Shown: positions 37,324-46,439, counted from the stretch's first letter. The stretch is DNA of 64,000 nucleotides from JACMLX01 sp031374935 (GCA_031374935.1 JANMHB010000093.1:62001-126000); one strand, 5' to 3'. The notes: a model not told the origin generated them from the letters alone. Translations and numbers: made by a program.

Positions 37324-38568
37324 TTACTTGATACGTACGCGGGCCACATTGGCGTACGTCGACATGTCCGACACGATGATCTTGTCACCCACTTCGAGCC
37401 CGCGAACGATCTCGATCACATTCACCGAACTGCGCCCCAGCTCCACCGGCACCCGGTCGGCAAATTTTCCACCGTCCACCAGCCGGAACAGCGAGACGCC
37501 CCCTGACCCGGCGCTGAACGCCGGACGGCCGGTGTAGCGCACGTTGTTCAACGTCTCGATCACGATCGTGCCGTCCACACTCAGGTCGGGAACCGCGCCA
37601 CTCGGCAGCGGACCATCGATCGTGACGTCCACCGTCACGCTGCCGCCGAGCGCCGACGGGTCCTTACGACTCACGTGCCCCGCCACGAGACCGTTGCGGG
37701 TGTCGATGCTCGCCTTCTGACCGACCGTGACGTCCTTGGCCTGACTTTCGGGAATCCGTAGCACCGCCTTCAGGCTCCCCGGCTGCACGACCTTCGCCAG
37801 CGTCGTGCCCTCGGGCACCCACTGCCCGAGTTGCAGCGTCAGCTCCTGCAGCACACCGGCGTCGGGCGCGCGCACCTGCAGCGCCTGCAGCCGGTTACGC
37901 TGGTTGGCGGCGATCGCCTTCAGTTGCTCCACCTGACTGGCCTGCGTCGAGATCTGCGCCTCGATCGCTTCCTCCATCAGCTTCAACCGATCCCGCTCCA
38001 CACCCAGCCGGGTGGTGAATTCCTCGGCCTGTGCCTTCTTCGTATTCACCTCGAACGCCGACATCAGGTTCCGCTTGCCCAGTGAGTCTGCTGCCGCCGC
38101 TTCCTGAAGGGCACCCATGTGCTGCGTCCGGATCGTGGCCACCACCCCGCGCTGCGTGAGTACCTGACTGCGCAGGTTGGTGCGGATGTTCAGCAGTTCG
38201 ATCTGCGCCTGCCGTACCTGCTGCTCGGCCTGCATGGTCTGGATCTGCAGATCGGGATTGCTCAGCTCGAGCAGCACGTCACCAGCTGCGACCTTCTTGC
38301 CGGATTCCGATGCCAACCGTTCCACGCGTGCGCTGGCCTGCGCGGTGATGAACCGGATATGCTCCGGCACCAGTGTGCCGGGCCCGCGCACCTCGCGCAC
38401 TACGTTGCCCTGGCGCACACTGTCGATCAGCACCGCCGCACGCTCGATGGTCTGCGCCGCGGGCTCGAGGCGCAGCAGCCAGACGGTGATCGCCGCCACG
38501 GCCAGCACGCCGCCGCCGATCATCAGGTTGCGGCGGGTCTTCTTCGGGGGAGTTCTGGCGATGTCCAC
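37324..38568 (-). CDS. HlyD/MacA-type membrane fusion protein
   Basis: This is a 414-residue periplasmic adaptor. It has one N-terminal anchor helix (NLMIGGGVLAVAAITVWLL), two lipoyl half-motifs (RFITAQASARVERLASESG and LQVRAPDAGVLQELTLQLGQ) and between them about 130 residues of coiled coil rich in Gln and Glu. A beta-barrel and membrane-proximal domain follow. It starts 12 bases after the duplicated permease stop and precedes the ATPase gene, completing a MacAB-like set. No TolC homologue is in the same unit. The TonB receptor gene lies downstream instead. Confidence 0.9.
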   Translation of the reverse strand: MDIARTPPKKTRRNLMIGGGVLAVAAITVWLLRLEPAAQTIERAAVLIDSVRQGNVVREVRGPGTLVPEHIRFITAQASARVERLASESGKKVAAGDVLLELSNPDLQIQTMQAEQQVRQAQIELLNIRTNLRSQVLTQRGVVATIRTQHMGALQEAAAADSLGKRNLMSAFEVNTKKAQAEEFTTRLGVERDRLKLMEEAIEAQISTQASQVEQLKAIAANQRNRLQALQVRAPDAGVLQELTLQLGQWVPEGTTLAKVVQPGSLKAVLRIPESQAKDVTVGQKASIDTRNGLVAGHVSRKDPSALGGSVTVDVTIDGPLPSGAVPDLSVDGTIVIETLNNVRYTGRPAFSAGSGGVSLFRLVDGGKFADRVPVELGRSSVNVIEIVRGLEVGDKIIVSDMSTYANVARVRIK

Positions 38569-38580
38569 GGATCAGGGAGT

Positions 38581-41073
38581 TCAGTCGTAGCGCAGGGCGA
38601 GCATCGGATCGACGCGCGCGGCCCGTTGCGCGGGCACCAGCGCGGCCGCGAACGCCACGAGGGTCAGCAGGAGCACGGCGCTGACGATGGCGACCGGATC
38701 ATGACCTTGAAGCTGATAGAGTTGTGACTGCGCAACGCGGCCGAGGCCAAGCGCGGCGGCCACGCCAACGCCTCCGCCGATGAGCATCATCACGCCGACC
38801 TGCTTCATCACCAGCGTGCGGATGTTGCCGCCGTCGGCGCCAAGCGCCATGCGTACCCCGATTTCCCGCGTGCGCTGCTGCACCGAGAACGCCAGCACGC
38901 CATAGAGCCCGACGCCGGCGAGCAGGGTGGCCAGCAACGCGAACGCCGACGACAGGATGGAGATCATCCGTTCGAGGAAAATGTTCTCTCGCACCTGCTG
39001 CGGCATCGTCTTCAACTCTTCGACCGGGAGCGCCGGGTCGATGCGCTTCATCGTTGCGCGCAGCGAGCCGAGGATCTGTTCGGGCGGCAGCGACGACTTC
39101 ACGTAGAAGTACAGTGCGCCGGTGCCTGCGTCCTGGCGCCACGGCTGATAGTACACGGGCGGCACCGAGTCCTTCACATCGCTGTACTTCACATCCGGCA
39201 CCAGCCCGATGATCTGCACATCGAGGGAGTCGTCGCTCTCCGTGCCCATGAACTTTCCGACCGCATCGTTGCCGAGCCCGAACTTCTTTGCGAACGCCTG
39301 ATTCACGATCGCGACGCGCTGCGCGCCAGGTCGATCGGCCGCGGTGAACTCCCGACCTGCCTTCACCTGCACGCCGAGCGTCTTGAAGTAGTCCGCACCG
39401 ATTCCATTGAATCGCGAGCCGCAATCGACGTCCGGTCCGCAGGGATAGCCTTGCACGTGTGCGTCGTTGCCCCAGTTGTCGCCACTGAGCAGCGGCACCC
39501 GCCCGCTGGTGACGCCGGTCACCCCGGGAATCGCTGCCAGCTCCTGCTCGACGCGGGTGAACAGCACCGCGCTGCGTGTACTGTCGTACCCCACGCGCCG
39601 CGGGACGATCAGGAAGGTGGCAATGTCGCTGACCTTCACGCCCAGGTCCACTCGGCTGACGTTCACGAGGCTCTTGAGAAAAAGGGCGCTCATGATCAGC
39701 AATCCCATCGACAATGCGATCTGCGCCGTCACCAGCGCCGCGCGGAAACGTGTGGCGGCGCGTCCACCCGCAATTTGCCCGGCGCCGGCGCGGATGGCGC
39801 TGATCAGGTCACCGCGGGTGCTGTGCAGCGCCGGAAAGAGCCCGAAGAAGAATCCGGTGCCCACGCTGAGCAGCGCCGAGAAGATCATCACTGCCGGGCT
39901 GATGCCGAAGCTCATCGTACTGGCGGCGTCCGGTGGCAGGATGGACACCACCACGTTCAGCGTCCACTGCGCCACCAGCAATGAGGCGAGCCCGCCGGCC
40001 AGCGCCAGCATCACACTCTCGGTGAGCAGCTGCGCCACCAGATGGCGACGGGTGGCGCCGAGCGCCAGGCGGACGCCCATTTCCGTCGCGCGTCGTGCGC
40101 CGCGCGCCAGCAGGAGATTGGCGATATTCGCGCAGGCGATCAGCAGCACCACGAATGTCACCGAGAAGAGCAGCATGATGGGTGTCTTCGCTTCGCGGTC
40201 GATGCTGCTCTGCCCACGGCCGCCGGGTGCCAGCTCGATGCGCTTCTTGCGGAAGCTCTCCATCGTCTTGTCGCTCATCCCCTGCTGCAACGGCGCCTCG
40301 ACGTCGTTGATGATCGGCGAGTAGACGGCATTGATCGATGTGGCGGCCGACGCCAGCGTGGCATCGGATTTCATCCGCCCGAACAGGTACATCCAGTAGT
40401 TGCGGCGATTCTCCAGCCGGTTGTACCCATCGATCACGAACTGCATGGAGATCGGCACGTAGACCACCGGCCGGGCACCGGTTGTGGTTCCCTCGAATCC
40501 TTCAGGCGCGACACCGATCACGGCGTACGACTTCCCGTTGACGACGATGGACTGCCCGACCGCCGCCGGATCACTCCCGAAGGTGTTCTTCCAGAAAGCG
40601 TGGCTGATCACCGCAACGAAATTGGCGCCGATGACCTTGTCGTCGTCCGGCGTGAAGAGGCGACCCACGGCGGCCCGGAGCCCCAGCACGGGGAAGTAGC
40701 CGCCGCTCACCATCACCGCTTCGCCGGTGCGCGGCTCGTTGCGGACGCTGAGTGACACGCTGGTCAGGCGGTGCGCGGCGATCCCGGAGAACGCTGAAGG
40801 CGCCTTCTCCAGGTCGCGGAACATCGCGTAGCTGAAGACTTCGTCGCAGCCACCGGCCTGGTTGCACGAGTTCGAGCCCGGAATGGGTCCTGGGTTCTTG
40901 AAGTTGGCCAGACGCTCCGGCGCCGCCACCGGCAGCTTCCGCCAGAGCAGCTGCTCGAAGAGCGAGAAGATCGCGGCGTTGGCGCCGATGCCCAGCGCCA
41001 GCGACAGGACGGCGATCGTGGTGACGATGGGCGTCTTGAGCAGCATCCGGGCGGCGAGCGTGACATTGCGCAT
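38581..41073 (-). CDS. Duplicated MacB/FtsX-type ABC permease (ADOP-like)
   Basis: This is an 830-residue permease made of two MacB_PCD plus FtsX units. The first helix block is near residue 15, a large periplasmic domain follows, and FtsX-type helices come at about 290-420. Then a second helix, a second periplasmic domain and a final FtsX block end with AARVDPMLALRYD. This is the 'Acidobacterial duplicated orphan permease' architecture common in Acidobacteriota and Gemmatimonadota. The common N-terminal DNA-binding-like extension of longer ADOPs is absent, so it starts directly at MRNVTLAARMLLKTP. Unlike orphan versions it is encoded with an adaptor and an ATPase. Confidence 0.9.
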   Translation of the reverse strand: MRNVTLAARMLLKTPIVTTIAVLSLALGIGANAAIFSLFEQLLWRKLPVAAPERLANFKNPGPIPGSNSCNQAGGCDEVFSYAMFRDLEKAPSAFSGIAAHRLTSVSLSVRNEPRTGEAVMVSGGYFPVLGLRAAVGRLFTPDDDKVIGANFVAVISHAFWKNTFGSDPAAVGQSIVVNGKSYAVIGVAPEGFEGTTTGARPVVYVPISMQFVIDGYNRLENRRNYWMYLFGRMKSDATLASAATSINAVYSPIINDVEAPLQQGMSDKTMESFRKKRIELAPGGRGQSSIDREAKTPIMLLFSVTFVVLLIACANIANLLLARGARRATEMGVRLALGATRRHLVAQLLTESVMLALAGGLASLLVAQWTLNVVVSILPPDAASTMSFGISPAVMIFSALLSVGTGFFFGLFPALHSTRGDLISAIRAGAGQIAGGRAATRFRAALVTAQIALSMGLLIMSALFLKSLVNVSRVDLGVKVSDIATFLIVPRRVGYDSTRSAVLFTRVEQELAAIPGVTGVTSGRVPLLSGDNWGNDAHVQGYPCGPDVDCGSRFNGIGADYFKTLGVQVKAGREFTAADRPGAQRVAIVNQAFAKKFGLGNDAVGKFMGTESDDSLDVQIIGLVPDVKYSDVKDSVPPVYYQPWRQDAGTGALYFYVKSSLPPEQILGSLRATMKRIDPALPVEELKTMPQQVRENIFLERMISILSSAFALLATLLAGVGLYGVLAFSVQQRTREIGVRMALGADGGNIRTLVMKQVGVMMLIGGGVGVAAALGLGRVAQSQLYQLQGHDPVAIVSAVLLLTLVAFAAALVPAQRAARVDPMLALRYD

Positions 41074-41443
41074 CGGGGCGTCGGTCGGGATTCAGGATAC
41101 GGGGCGAATGTCTGGAAATCGGTGTCAGACGGCGGACAGGCAGAAACGGTTGCCGCCTAGAGCCGGGTACGAGGCGGGTGCTGGGCGGGTTTCATCGCTG
41201 GGTTCGGTGTGACGGAGCGACATCGGGTTTCGGGGGAACACGTCGAGATGCCGATGCCGAGTGAGAACTGTTGCCCCGAGGCAGCGTTGGGCGTCTCTGG
41301 CGAGTCTGCGGCGGCGGCCCTCTCGTCCGGAGCGCCGATGGAACTACATACGCGACAGCAGCTTGCGTACGGCCTCTTGTCAGTGCGCGCCAGATTTGCC
41401 TAGCTTCATTTTCAGCGGAGTTCACCCGAGCAAGAAGGGGTTC
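41074..41443. promoter_or_regulatory. Divergent intergenic region with promoter for 41444 operon
   Basis: These 370 bases separate the permease and glycosyltransferase operons. A fair promoter is TTGTCA (41377-41382), 18 bases, TAGCTT (41401-41406), pointing to the plus-strand genes. Frames upstream of 41444 read through this segment but have no conserved content. Nothing else recognisable. Confidence 0.5.
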
Positions 41444-42709
41444 GTGAGTCAAGGACCGTACGTCGCCACCCCTCGAGAAGGCCGTCTGGCGCCGTGGGCG
41501 CTTCCGCTTGCTCTCGCGCTCCTCGCCGGCCTGCTGACGGTATTCGTCGGCTTTCGCTCGCAGGAACTAGTCGACACCCGATTCGACCCGTATTACTTCG
41601 GGAAGATGGGCGCGAGCCTGGCGCGTGGCGACGGCTTTCTTCCATTCGGGTCGCTCATCAAGCGTCGTGCGCCACTCTATCCGCTGACGATCGGCGGGGT
41701 GTATTGGCTTTTCGGCGAGCGGCCCACGCTGATCCTGCTGCTCCAGTGTTTCCTGCATGCGGGCACCTGTCTCCTCCTCTTCGATCTCACGAAGCGCCTG
41801 TTCGGGCAGCGGCCGGCGGTGATCGCGAGCGTCCTCTGCGCGCTGCACCCGATGCTGCTCCGGTACGTTCCGGATCTGCACCTCGAGACGCTCTTCACGT
41901 TCCTGGTGACGCTGCTCGTCTGGTTGACGGAGCGATTCTCGAGGTTGCGGGACATCCGCACGGGCGCGATGCTGGGCATCGTGTCCGGGCTGGCGACGCT
42001 CGCGAAGTCCGTCATCCTGCTCTATCCGCCGTTGTTCGCGGGGGTGTTGCTGCTTGGTCTGCTGCGCGCGAAGCAGCGGCTGCCGATCGCCGGACTCACC
42101 GTCCTGTTCATGACCATGGCGCTGACGATCGCGCCGTGGACCGTACGCAACTACGTCGTGACGGGGCATATCGTGCCGGTTTCGACCGGCTTCTCCGATG
42201 CCTTCCTTCGTGGCCTGATCTTCAGCCGCACGGAGTTCATCACCCTTCGCCTGCCGCCATACACCGACGCCGAGAACGAATCGGTCGCGTACTTCCAGCG
42301 ACTGGCCAGGGAAGCCGGCACCGAATGGGAGAAGGAGGATTGGGAGACGGATCAGATCCTGAACAAGGAGATGAAGCGCCGATTGATCGCCGAACCCGGG
42401 CTGAGCGTGCGACGGTTCTTCGTGGGGCTGGCCACGTTCTGGTATCAGATGACCAGTCGGGCGACGTCAGCGGTTGTCGGTGGGCTGGCCCTGGTGGCAT
42501 GGTTCTTTGCGGCGTTCGGATTGCGGCGGGCGTATCGTGAGCAGCGATCGGTGTGGCTGGTGCTGCTGCCGATCGTGTATCTGAATCTGCTGCTGGCGCT
42601 CTTGCTCGCACTGGGCCGCTACTCCGCGCCGATTCTCCCGTGCCTGCTGGCGCTGGCGGCGTATGGCATCGATGGCCTGCTCACCAAACGAGACGCGTCG
42701 CGTGTCTGA
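41444..42709 (+). CDS. GT-C (ArnT/PMT, GT39-like) glycosyltransferase
   Basis: This is a 421-residue polytopic membrane protein with about ten hydrophobic helices. The first loop carries DTRFDPYYFGKMG, matching the acidic catalytic loop of GT39/GT83 enzymes, which transfer sugars from polyprenyl-phosphate carriers on the periplasmic side. The chosen GTG at 41444 has GAAGGGG four bases upstream and gives VSQGPYVATPREGRL. A longer frame runs into non-conserved sequence. It overlaps the HAD gene by eight bases. Together with the downstream prenyl-phosphate sugar synthase it should use that lipid-linked sugar to modify a surface glycan or lipid. Confidence 0.85.
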   Translation: MSQGPYVATPREGRLAPWALPLALALLAGLLTVFVGFRSQELVDTRFDPYYFGKMGASLARGDGFLPFGSLIKRRAPLYPLTIGGVYWLFGERPTLILLLQCFLHAGTCLLLFDLTKRLFGQRPAVIASVLCALHPMLLRYVPDLHLETLFTFLVTLLVWLTERFSRLRDIRTGAMLGIVSGLATLAKSVILLYPPLFAGVLLLGLLRAKQRLPIAGLTVLFMTMALTIAPWTVRNYVVTGHIVPVSTGFSDAFLRGLIFSRTEFITLRLPPYTDAENESVAYFQRLAREAGTEWEKEDWETDQILNKEMKRRLIAEPGLSVRRFFVGLATFWYQMTSRATSAVVGGLALVAWFFAAFGLRRAYREQRSVWLVLLPIVYLNLLLALLLALGRYSAPILPCLLALAAYGIDGLLTKRDASRV

Positions 42710-43451
42710 CGCGTCGCTCCCTCGGACACTTCGCGCGGTGGTGTTCGACGTCGATGGCACGCTCTATCATCAGGGCGGGTTGCGCCGGGCAATGGCGCTG
42801 CGGCTCGCGCGCGCGCACCTGTTTCGCCCCGTGCTTGGCCTCACCACACTGAAGATTCTGCGCGCGTACCGACATGGGCAGGAGTCGCTGCGTGATGCGC
42901 CAGGCGGCGGTGATCTTGCCGACGCGCAGACGCGCTTTGCGAGTCAGGCTACCGGGGTGTCGGTGACGCAGGTGCGATCGACGGTTGCGCAGTGGATGGA
43001 GCAGGCGCCGCTCGATCTGCTCGCCCGATTCGCATTCCCAGGCATGCAGGGGCTGGTGCACGACCTGCGGGCGGCCGGCATGAAGCTCGGTGTGCTCTCC
43101 GATTACCCGGCCGATGCGAAGCTGGCGGCGCTGGGTGTCGGCGACTGCTTCGACTCGGTGCTGTGCGCGCAGGACGCCGCGGTTGGCGTGTTCAAGCCGG
43201 ACCCCCGTGGCATTCTGGTGTCGCTCGAGCGCCTTGGCATCGCACCCTCGGAGGCGCTGTATGTCGGTGATCGCGCCGAGGTGGATGCTGCGGCTGCGCT
43301 CGCGGCTGGTGTCGCATGTGCCATCGTGTCACCACAGCCGCCGGCCGGCCACGCCAGTTATCTGTCAGTCACGGACTACGCGGCGTTGCGTCACGCGCTC
43401 GCACGTCATCTCGACATGTCCATCGAACCCCAAGCAATGCCCGCACAATGA
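42702..43451 (+). CDS. HAD-superfamily phosphatase
   Basis: This is a 249-residue HAD hydrolase. Motif I is VVFDVDGTLY (Asp16 and Asp18 from the GTG start), motif II is in LGVLSDYP, motif III is a Lys in VFKPDPRG, and motif IV is YVGDRAEVDAAAA. A cap of about 80 helical residues sits between motifs I and II. The GTG at 42702 starts inside the preceding gene, and the stop overlaps the next start (ATGA). Set between a GT-C transferase and a UbiA-type enzyme, it may remove the 5-phosphate from polyprenyl-phosphoryl-ribose phosphate, as a separate phosphatase does in mycobacterial arabinose-donor synthesis. This role is inference. Confidence 0.85.
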   Translation: MSDASLPRTLRAVVFDVDGTLYHQGGLRRAMALRLARAHLFRPVLGLTTLKILRAYRHGQESLRDAPGGGDLADAQTRFASQATGVSVTQVRSTVAQWMEQAPLDLLARFAFPGMQGLVHDLRAAGMKLGVLSDYPADAKLAALGVGDCFDSVLCAQDAAVGVFKPDPRGILVSLERLGIAPSEALYVGDRAEVDAAAALAAGVACAIVSPQPPAGHASYLSVTDYAALRHALARHLDMSIEPQAMPAQ

Positions 43452-44431
43452 GCGACATCTCCCCACTCGCGCCGGTCGTGTCGCGCCCGACGATTCGCGG
43501 CCATATCTCCATCGCCCGGATCGACCACTGGGTGAAGAACGTCTTCATCCTGCCCGGCATCGTGGCGGCATTCGGCAGCGGCGCCGCGGTGATGGAGCCT
43601 GGCATCTGGATGCGCGTCTTCCTCGGGTTTGCGTCGATCTGTCTGGTTGCCTCCAGCAACTATGTGATCAACGAGGTGCTCGACGCCCCGTCCGATCTCG
43701 CGCACCCGCTCAAGCGCAGCCGACCAGTGCCGTCGGGGAAGGTGAGCGTGCCGCTGGCCTATGTGCAGTGGCTGCTGCTGATGGTGGTCGGCGTGTGGCT
43801 CGGCTTTCTGGTCAGCAAGCCGTTCGGCTACACGGCACTGGTGCTCTGGATCATGGGATGTGTGTACAACATTCCGCCGATTCGATCGAAGGACGTGCCG
43901 TACGTCGACGTGCTCTCGGAGTCGGTGAACAATCCGCTGCGCATGCTGGCTGGATGGTACATGACCGGCACCGTTGCGATCGCGCCTGCGTCACTGCTGC
44001 TCAGCTACTGGATGGTCGGGTGCTACTTCATGGCCATCAAGCGGTATGCCGAGTTCCGGGACATCGGTGACGCCGCGCGGGCGGCGGCGTATCGCAAGTC
44101 GTTCGCGTACTACACACTCGAACGATTGATGGTCTCGATCCTGTTCTACGGGTCGGCGGCCATGCTGTTTCTCGGCGCGTTCATCATGCGATACCGGATC
44201 GAGCTGATCCTGTCGTTCCCGCTTGTTGCGCTGGTGATGGCTATTTACCTCGACATCGCGTTCAAGCCCGACAGCGCCGCCCAGCGGCCAGAGGGGTTGT
44301 ACAAGGAGCCGAAGTTGATGGCGGCGGTCATCTCGTGCACGTTGTTGATGGCGGCGCTGATGGTCGTGGATCTGCCGGTCTTGCAGACGGTCTTCGCCCC
44401 CACCGCACCGACGAACATCGACCGGCGCTGA
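43448..44431 (+). CDS. UbiA-family transferase, DPPR-synthase-like
   Basis: This is a 327-residue membrane enzyme of the UbiA superfamily with about nine helices. The first Asp motif is N75-x3-D79-x3-D83 (NEVLDAPSD) followed by HPLKRSRPVPSG, the form seen in decaprenyl-phosphate 5-phosphoribosyltransferase. The second loop is YVDVLSESVNNPLRM, with only one of the usual Asp kept. It likely transfers phosphoribose from PRPP, or another group, to polyprenyl phosphate. The start overlaps the HAD stop by four bases. It is the last gene of the operon. A classical aromatic prenyltransferase role is less likely given the HP-x-KR-x-RP motif. Confidence 0.85.
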   Translation: MSDISPLAPVVSRPTIRGHISIARIDHWVKNVFILPGIVAAFGSGAAVMEPGIWMRVFLGFASICLVASSNYVINEVLDAPSDLAHPLKRSRPVPSGKVSVPLAYVQWLLLMVVGVWLGFLVSKPFGYTALVLWIMGCVYNIPPIRSKDVPYVDVLSESVNNPLRMLAGWYMTGTVAIAPASLLLSYWMVGCYFMAIKRYAEFRDIGDAARAAAYRKSFAYYTLERLMVSILFYGSAAMLFLGAFIMRYRIELILSFPLVALVMAIYLDIAFKPDSAAQRPEGLYKEPKLMAAVISCTLLMAALMVVDLPVLQTVFAPTAPTNIDRR

Positions 44432-44568
44432 TTCGACGCGCCGAATGGTCAGCGCAGCAGCGCGAGACGGTTTCGCAGCGCGGTGGTTCAGGAACACCTC
44501 TGATGTTGATGTTACCAGAGGCGCCCTGGCTTCGTTATTCACGGATGGTCACCCCGTCCCCGAACGCG

Positions 44569-45297
44569 ATGAAGCCCACCAAGCCGTTTCTGGTCACTCT
44601 CTCAGCGCTGGCCGTGGCCGGCGCTGCCGTGGTACTCACCGCACCGGCCGCATCGACTGCCGCGGCTGCCGATTCGCTTCCGCTCTCGACGGCGCTGACG
44701 CCGGTGATGATCGACTACTTCGGCCTGGGCGAGGCGTTCGTGCGGCCGTCGATCGCCGCCCTGCTCCAGTGCCACGCCAAACCTGCGTGCGGATCGAGCG
44801 ACAGTTCGCAGGTGCGGTTCGTCGATGCGAGCGGTGAACTGCTCGCCGTGTACGATGGGGCACCCACGTCAGTGATCGAGTCCGTCCGCCGTCAGCAGGC
44901 CACGCTGTCGGCTCGGATCACCGAGTCGCGCACACTGGTGCGGCGCTATGCGAAGGACGCACAGGGGCGGGTCGTGATGAATGGTGCCGACTCGATCGTG
45001 AAGATCGACTCGGGCGCCGCTGACCGTGTACCGTCGACCCTGACGCGCGTGCATCGCTACAACGACGTGCGATACCTGGCCAACAATCTCGACTTCGTCT
45101 GGCCGATGACCGGGCTCGTCGTGCTCGAACTCTCGCATGCCGTCGGCGCGGAGCAGCGTGCGCCGCTCCGGTTGGCTGCACATGGGGCGGTCAGTTTCGA
45201 TGGCACACGGTACGCGCAGATCCTCACCACCGGTGGGCTGACCCACCGGGTGGACCTGAGTGCGAAACGACTCGAAACGACGATGCCGGATCGGTAG
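44569..45297 (+). CDS. Hypothetical secreted protein
   Basis: This is a 242-residue exported protein I do not recognise. The ATG at 44569 gives MKPTKPFLVTLSALAVAGAA with a signal peptide ending in an Ala-rich stretch. An ATG at 44545 is also possible. The mature part is polar, with one Cys pair (QCHAKPACGSS) and mixed alpha/beta character. The C-terminal half (SHAVGAEQRAPLRLAAHGAV, FDGTRYAQILTTGGL) looks like a beta domain. It lies 137 bases after the glycosyl-donor operon and upstream of a divergent-looking TetR operator. Role unknown. Confidence 0.7.
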   Translation: MKPTKPFLVTLSALAVAGAAVVLTAPAASTAAAADSLPLSTALTPVMIDYFGLGEAFVRPSIAALLQCHAKPACGSSDSSQVRFVDASGELLAVYDGAPTSVIESVRRQQATLSARITESRTLVRRYAKDAQGRVVMNGADSIVKIDSGAADRVPSTLTRVHRYNDVRYLANNLDFVWPMTGLVVLELSHAVGAEQRAPLRLAAHGAVSFDGTRYAQILTTGGLTHRVDLSAKRLETTMPDR

Positions 45298-45336
45298 GGA
45301 TTCCGTTCGACGCTCTGCCTTGGCGTGCGACGGTGC

Positions 45337-45360
45337 GAGTTGTACCGTATGGTACAACTC
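45337..45360. promoter_or_regulatory. Perfect operator palindrome upstream of tetR-type gene
   Basis: GAGTTGTACC (45337-45346), GTAT, GGTACAACTC (45351-45360) is a perfect inverted repeat with ten-base arms. It ends 13 bases before the TetR-family ATG, and a possible -10 (TACAAC, 45353-45358) lies inside it. This is the expected position for an autoregulatory TetR operator. Confidence 0.75.
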
Positions 45361-45373
45361 CAACACACACTGC

Positions 45374-45940
45374 ATGCCGCCAGCACTGCTCTCCCGCGCC
45401 GACGTCGTCGATCGCCTGATGACCGTCTTCCGCCACGCCGGCTACGACGGCACGTCGCTCGCGCAACTCTCCAGAGCCACCGGGCTCGGCAAGTCGAGCC
45501 TGTATCACTACTTCCCCAACGGGAAAGATGACATGCTGCTCGGCGTCCTCGAGCGGCTGGCCACGCAGCTGCGCGCGACGCTGTTCGAGCCACTCCGCGG
45601 ACCAGGCACGCCGCGAAAACGGATCGACGCCATGATCCGTACCCTCGACACGTTCTATGCGCACGGCAGGGAGTCGTGCCTGCTGGCGCAGATCGTGCTC
45701 GGCAGCACGCGCGTAAGGTTCCGCGCTCCGCTGCTCGCCATCTTCACCGAATGGATCGACGCAATCGCGGGCGTGCTCGTTGAGGCTGGACTCCCGAAAA
45801 TGGTGGCGCGCCATCGTGCTGAGGATGCGGTGGTGCGGATCGAGGGGGCGCTGGTTCTCGCAGGCGGTGTGGATGAGACCCAGATCTTCTCGCGGATGTT
45901 GAAACAGCTGCCGGCAACGCTGCTCGACGCGAAGCGTTGA
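45374..45940 (+). CDS. TetR/AcrR-family transcriptional regulator
   Basis: This is a 188-residue one-component repressor. The helix-turn-helix covers about residues 16-53 (TSLAQLSRATGLGKSSLYHYFPNGKDD). The rest is the all-helical ligand-binding domain (GSTRVRFRAPLLAIFTEWI). The ATG at 45374 directly follows the palindromic operator; upstream extension of the frame would read through that operator. The region opposite its 3' end is reached by a read-through frame from the aac(6')-like remnant. The natural target beyond itself is not evident: no transporter or enzyme gene follows on the same strand. Confidence 0.9.
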   Translation: MPPALLSRADVVDRLMTVFRHAGYDGTSLAQLSRATGLGKSSLYHYFPNGKDDMLLGVLERLATQLRATLFEPLRGPGTPRKRIDAMIRTLDTFYAHGRESCLLAQIVLGSTRVRFRAPLLAIFTEWIDAIAGVLVEAGLPKMVARHRAEDAVVRIEGALVLAGGVDETQIFSRMLKQLPATLLDAKR

Positions 45941-46016
45941 CGCTGACCGCGAGGCGTTGCCTCAGCGAAGTACGAGGATACGCTGCGCTCGACTGACTCC
46001 GCGATGCGAGGGCATG

Positions 46017-46412
46017 CGTCACGACAGGATCGCTGAACAGCAGGTCGGCCAGCGCCTTCACCAGCTGTGTCCTGAGCCCGCGACCGAGCAGTGCTGCATC
46101 GGCGGGACTCTGGTCGATGCCCCTGACGCCGGAATCGGTTGCGTCTTCCCACCACCCGTCGCCGCTGCCGAGTGCGACGTACGACTGCGCGTAGCCGATC
46201 GGGCGGACATCGAGCAGGGCGATGTAGGGCGTGACACGAGCCGCAACCATGCTGGTCGGGCCGAACTCCTCGCTGATCTCTGCCAGCGACGGGCCGTGGT
46301 GGCCGCCGCCCCACCATTCGAGGACGTGGAGCCGATTGAGCCATTCGAGGAGCATGGGGAGATCGTGCGCCGTCATGCGCCTCGGCGTGACGCTGCCGTC
46401 GGCTGCCGCCAC
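46017..46412 (-). pseudogene. Truncated aminoglycoside 6'-N-acetyltransferase-like gene
   Basis: About 132 codons match the N-terminal two thirds of AAC(6')-type GNAT acetyltransferases: MTAHDLPMLLEWLNR, EWWGG, TPYIALLD, PIGYAQSYVALGSGDGWWE and VRGIDQ. The acetyl-CoA loop Gly-rich segment (LLGRGLRTQLVKAL) is present. After the SDPVVT stretch near 46017 homology stops. The frame runs on as low-quality sequence across the intergenic region and antisense to the tetR-type gene, ending at 45744. The expected C-terminal N-x-RA-x3-Y-x-K-x-GF segment is not found in any frame. I read this as a deletion that removed the 3' end. It lies 27 bases after the VOC gene stop. Confidence 0.75.
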
Positions 46413-46439
46413 GCGTTGTCGCTCAGCCAGGATGCCGGC

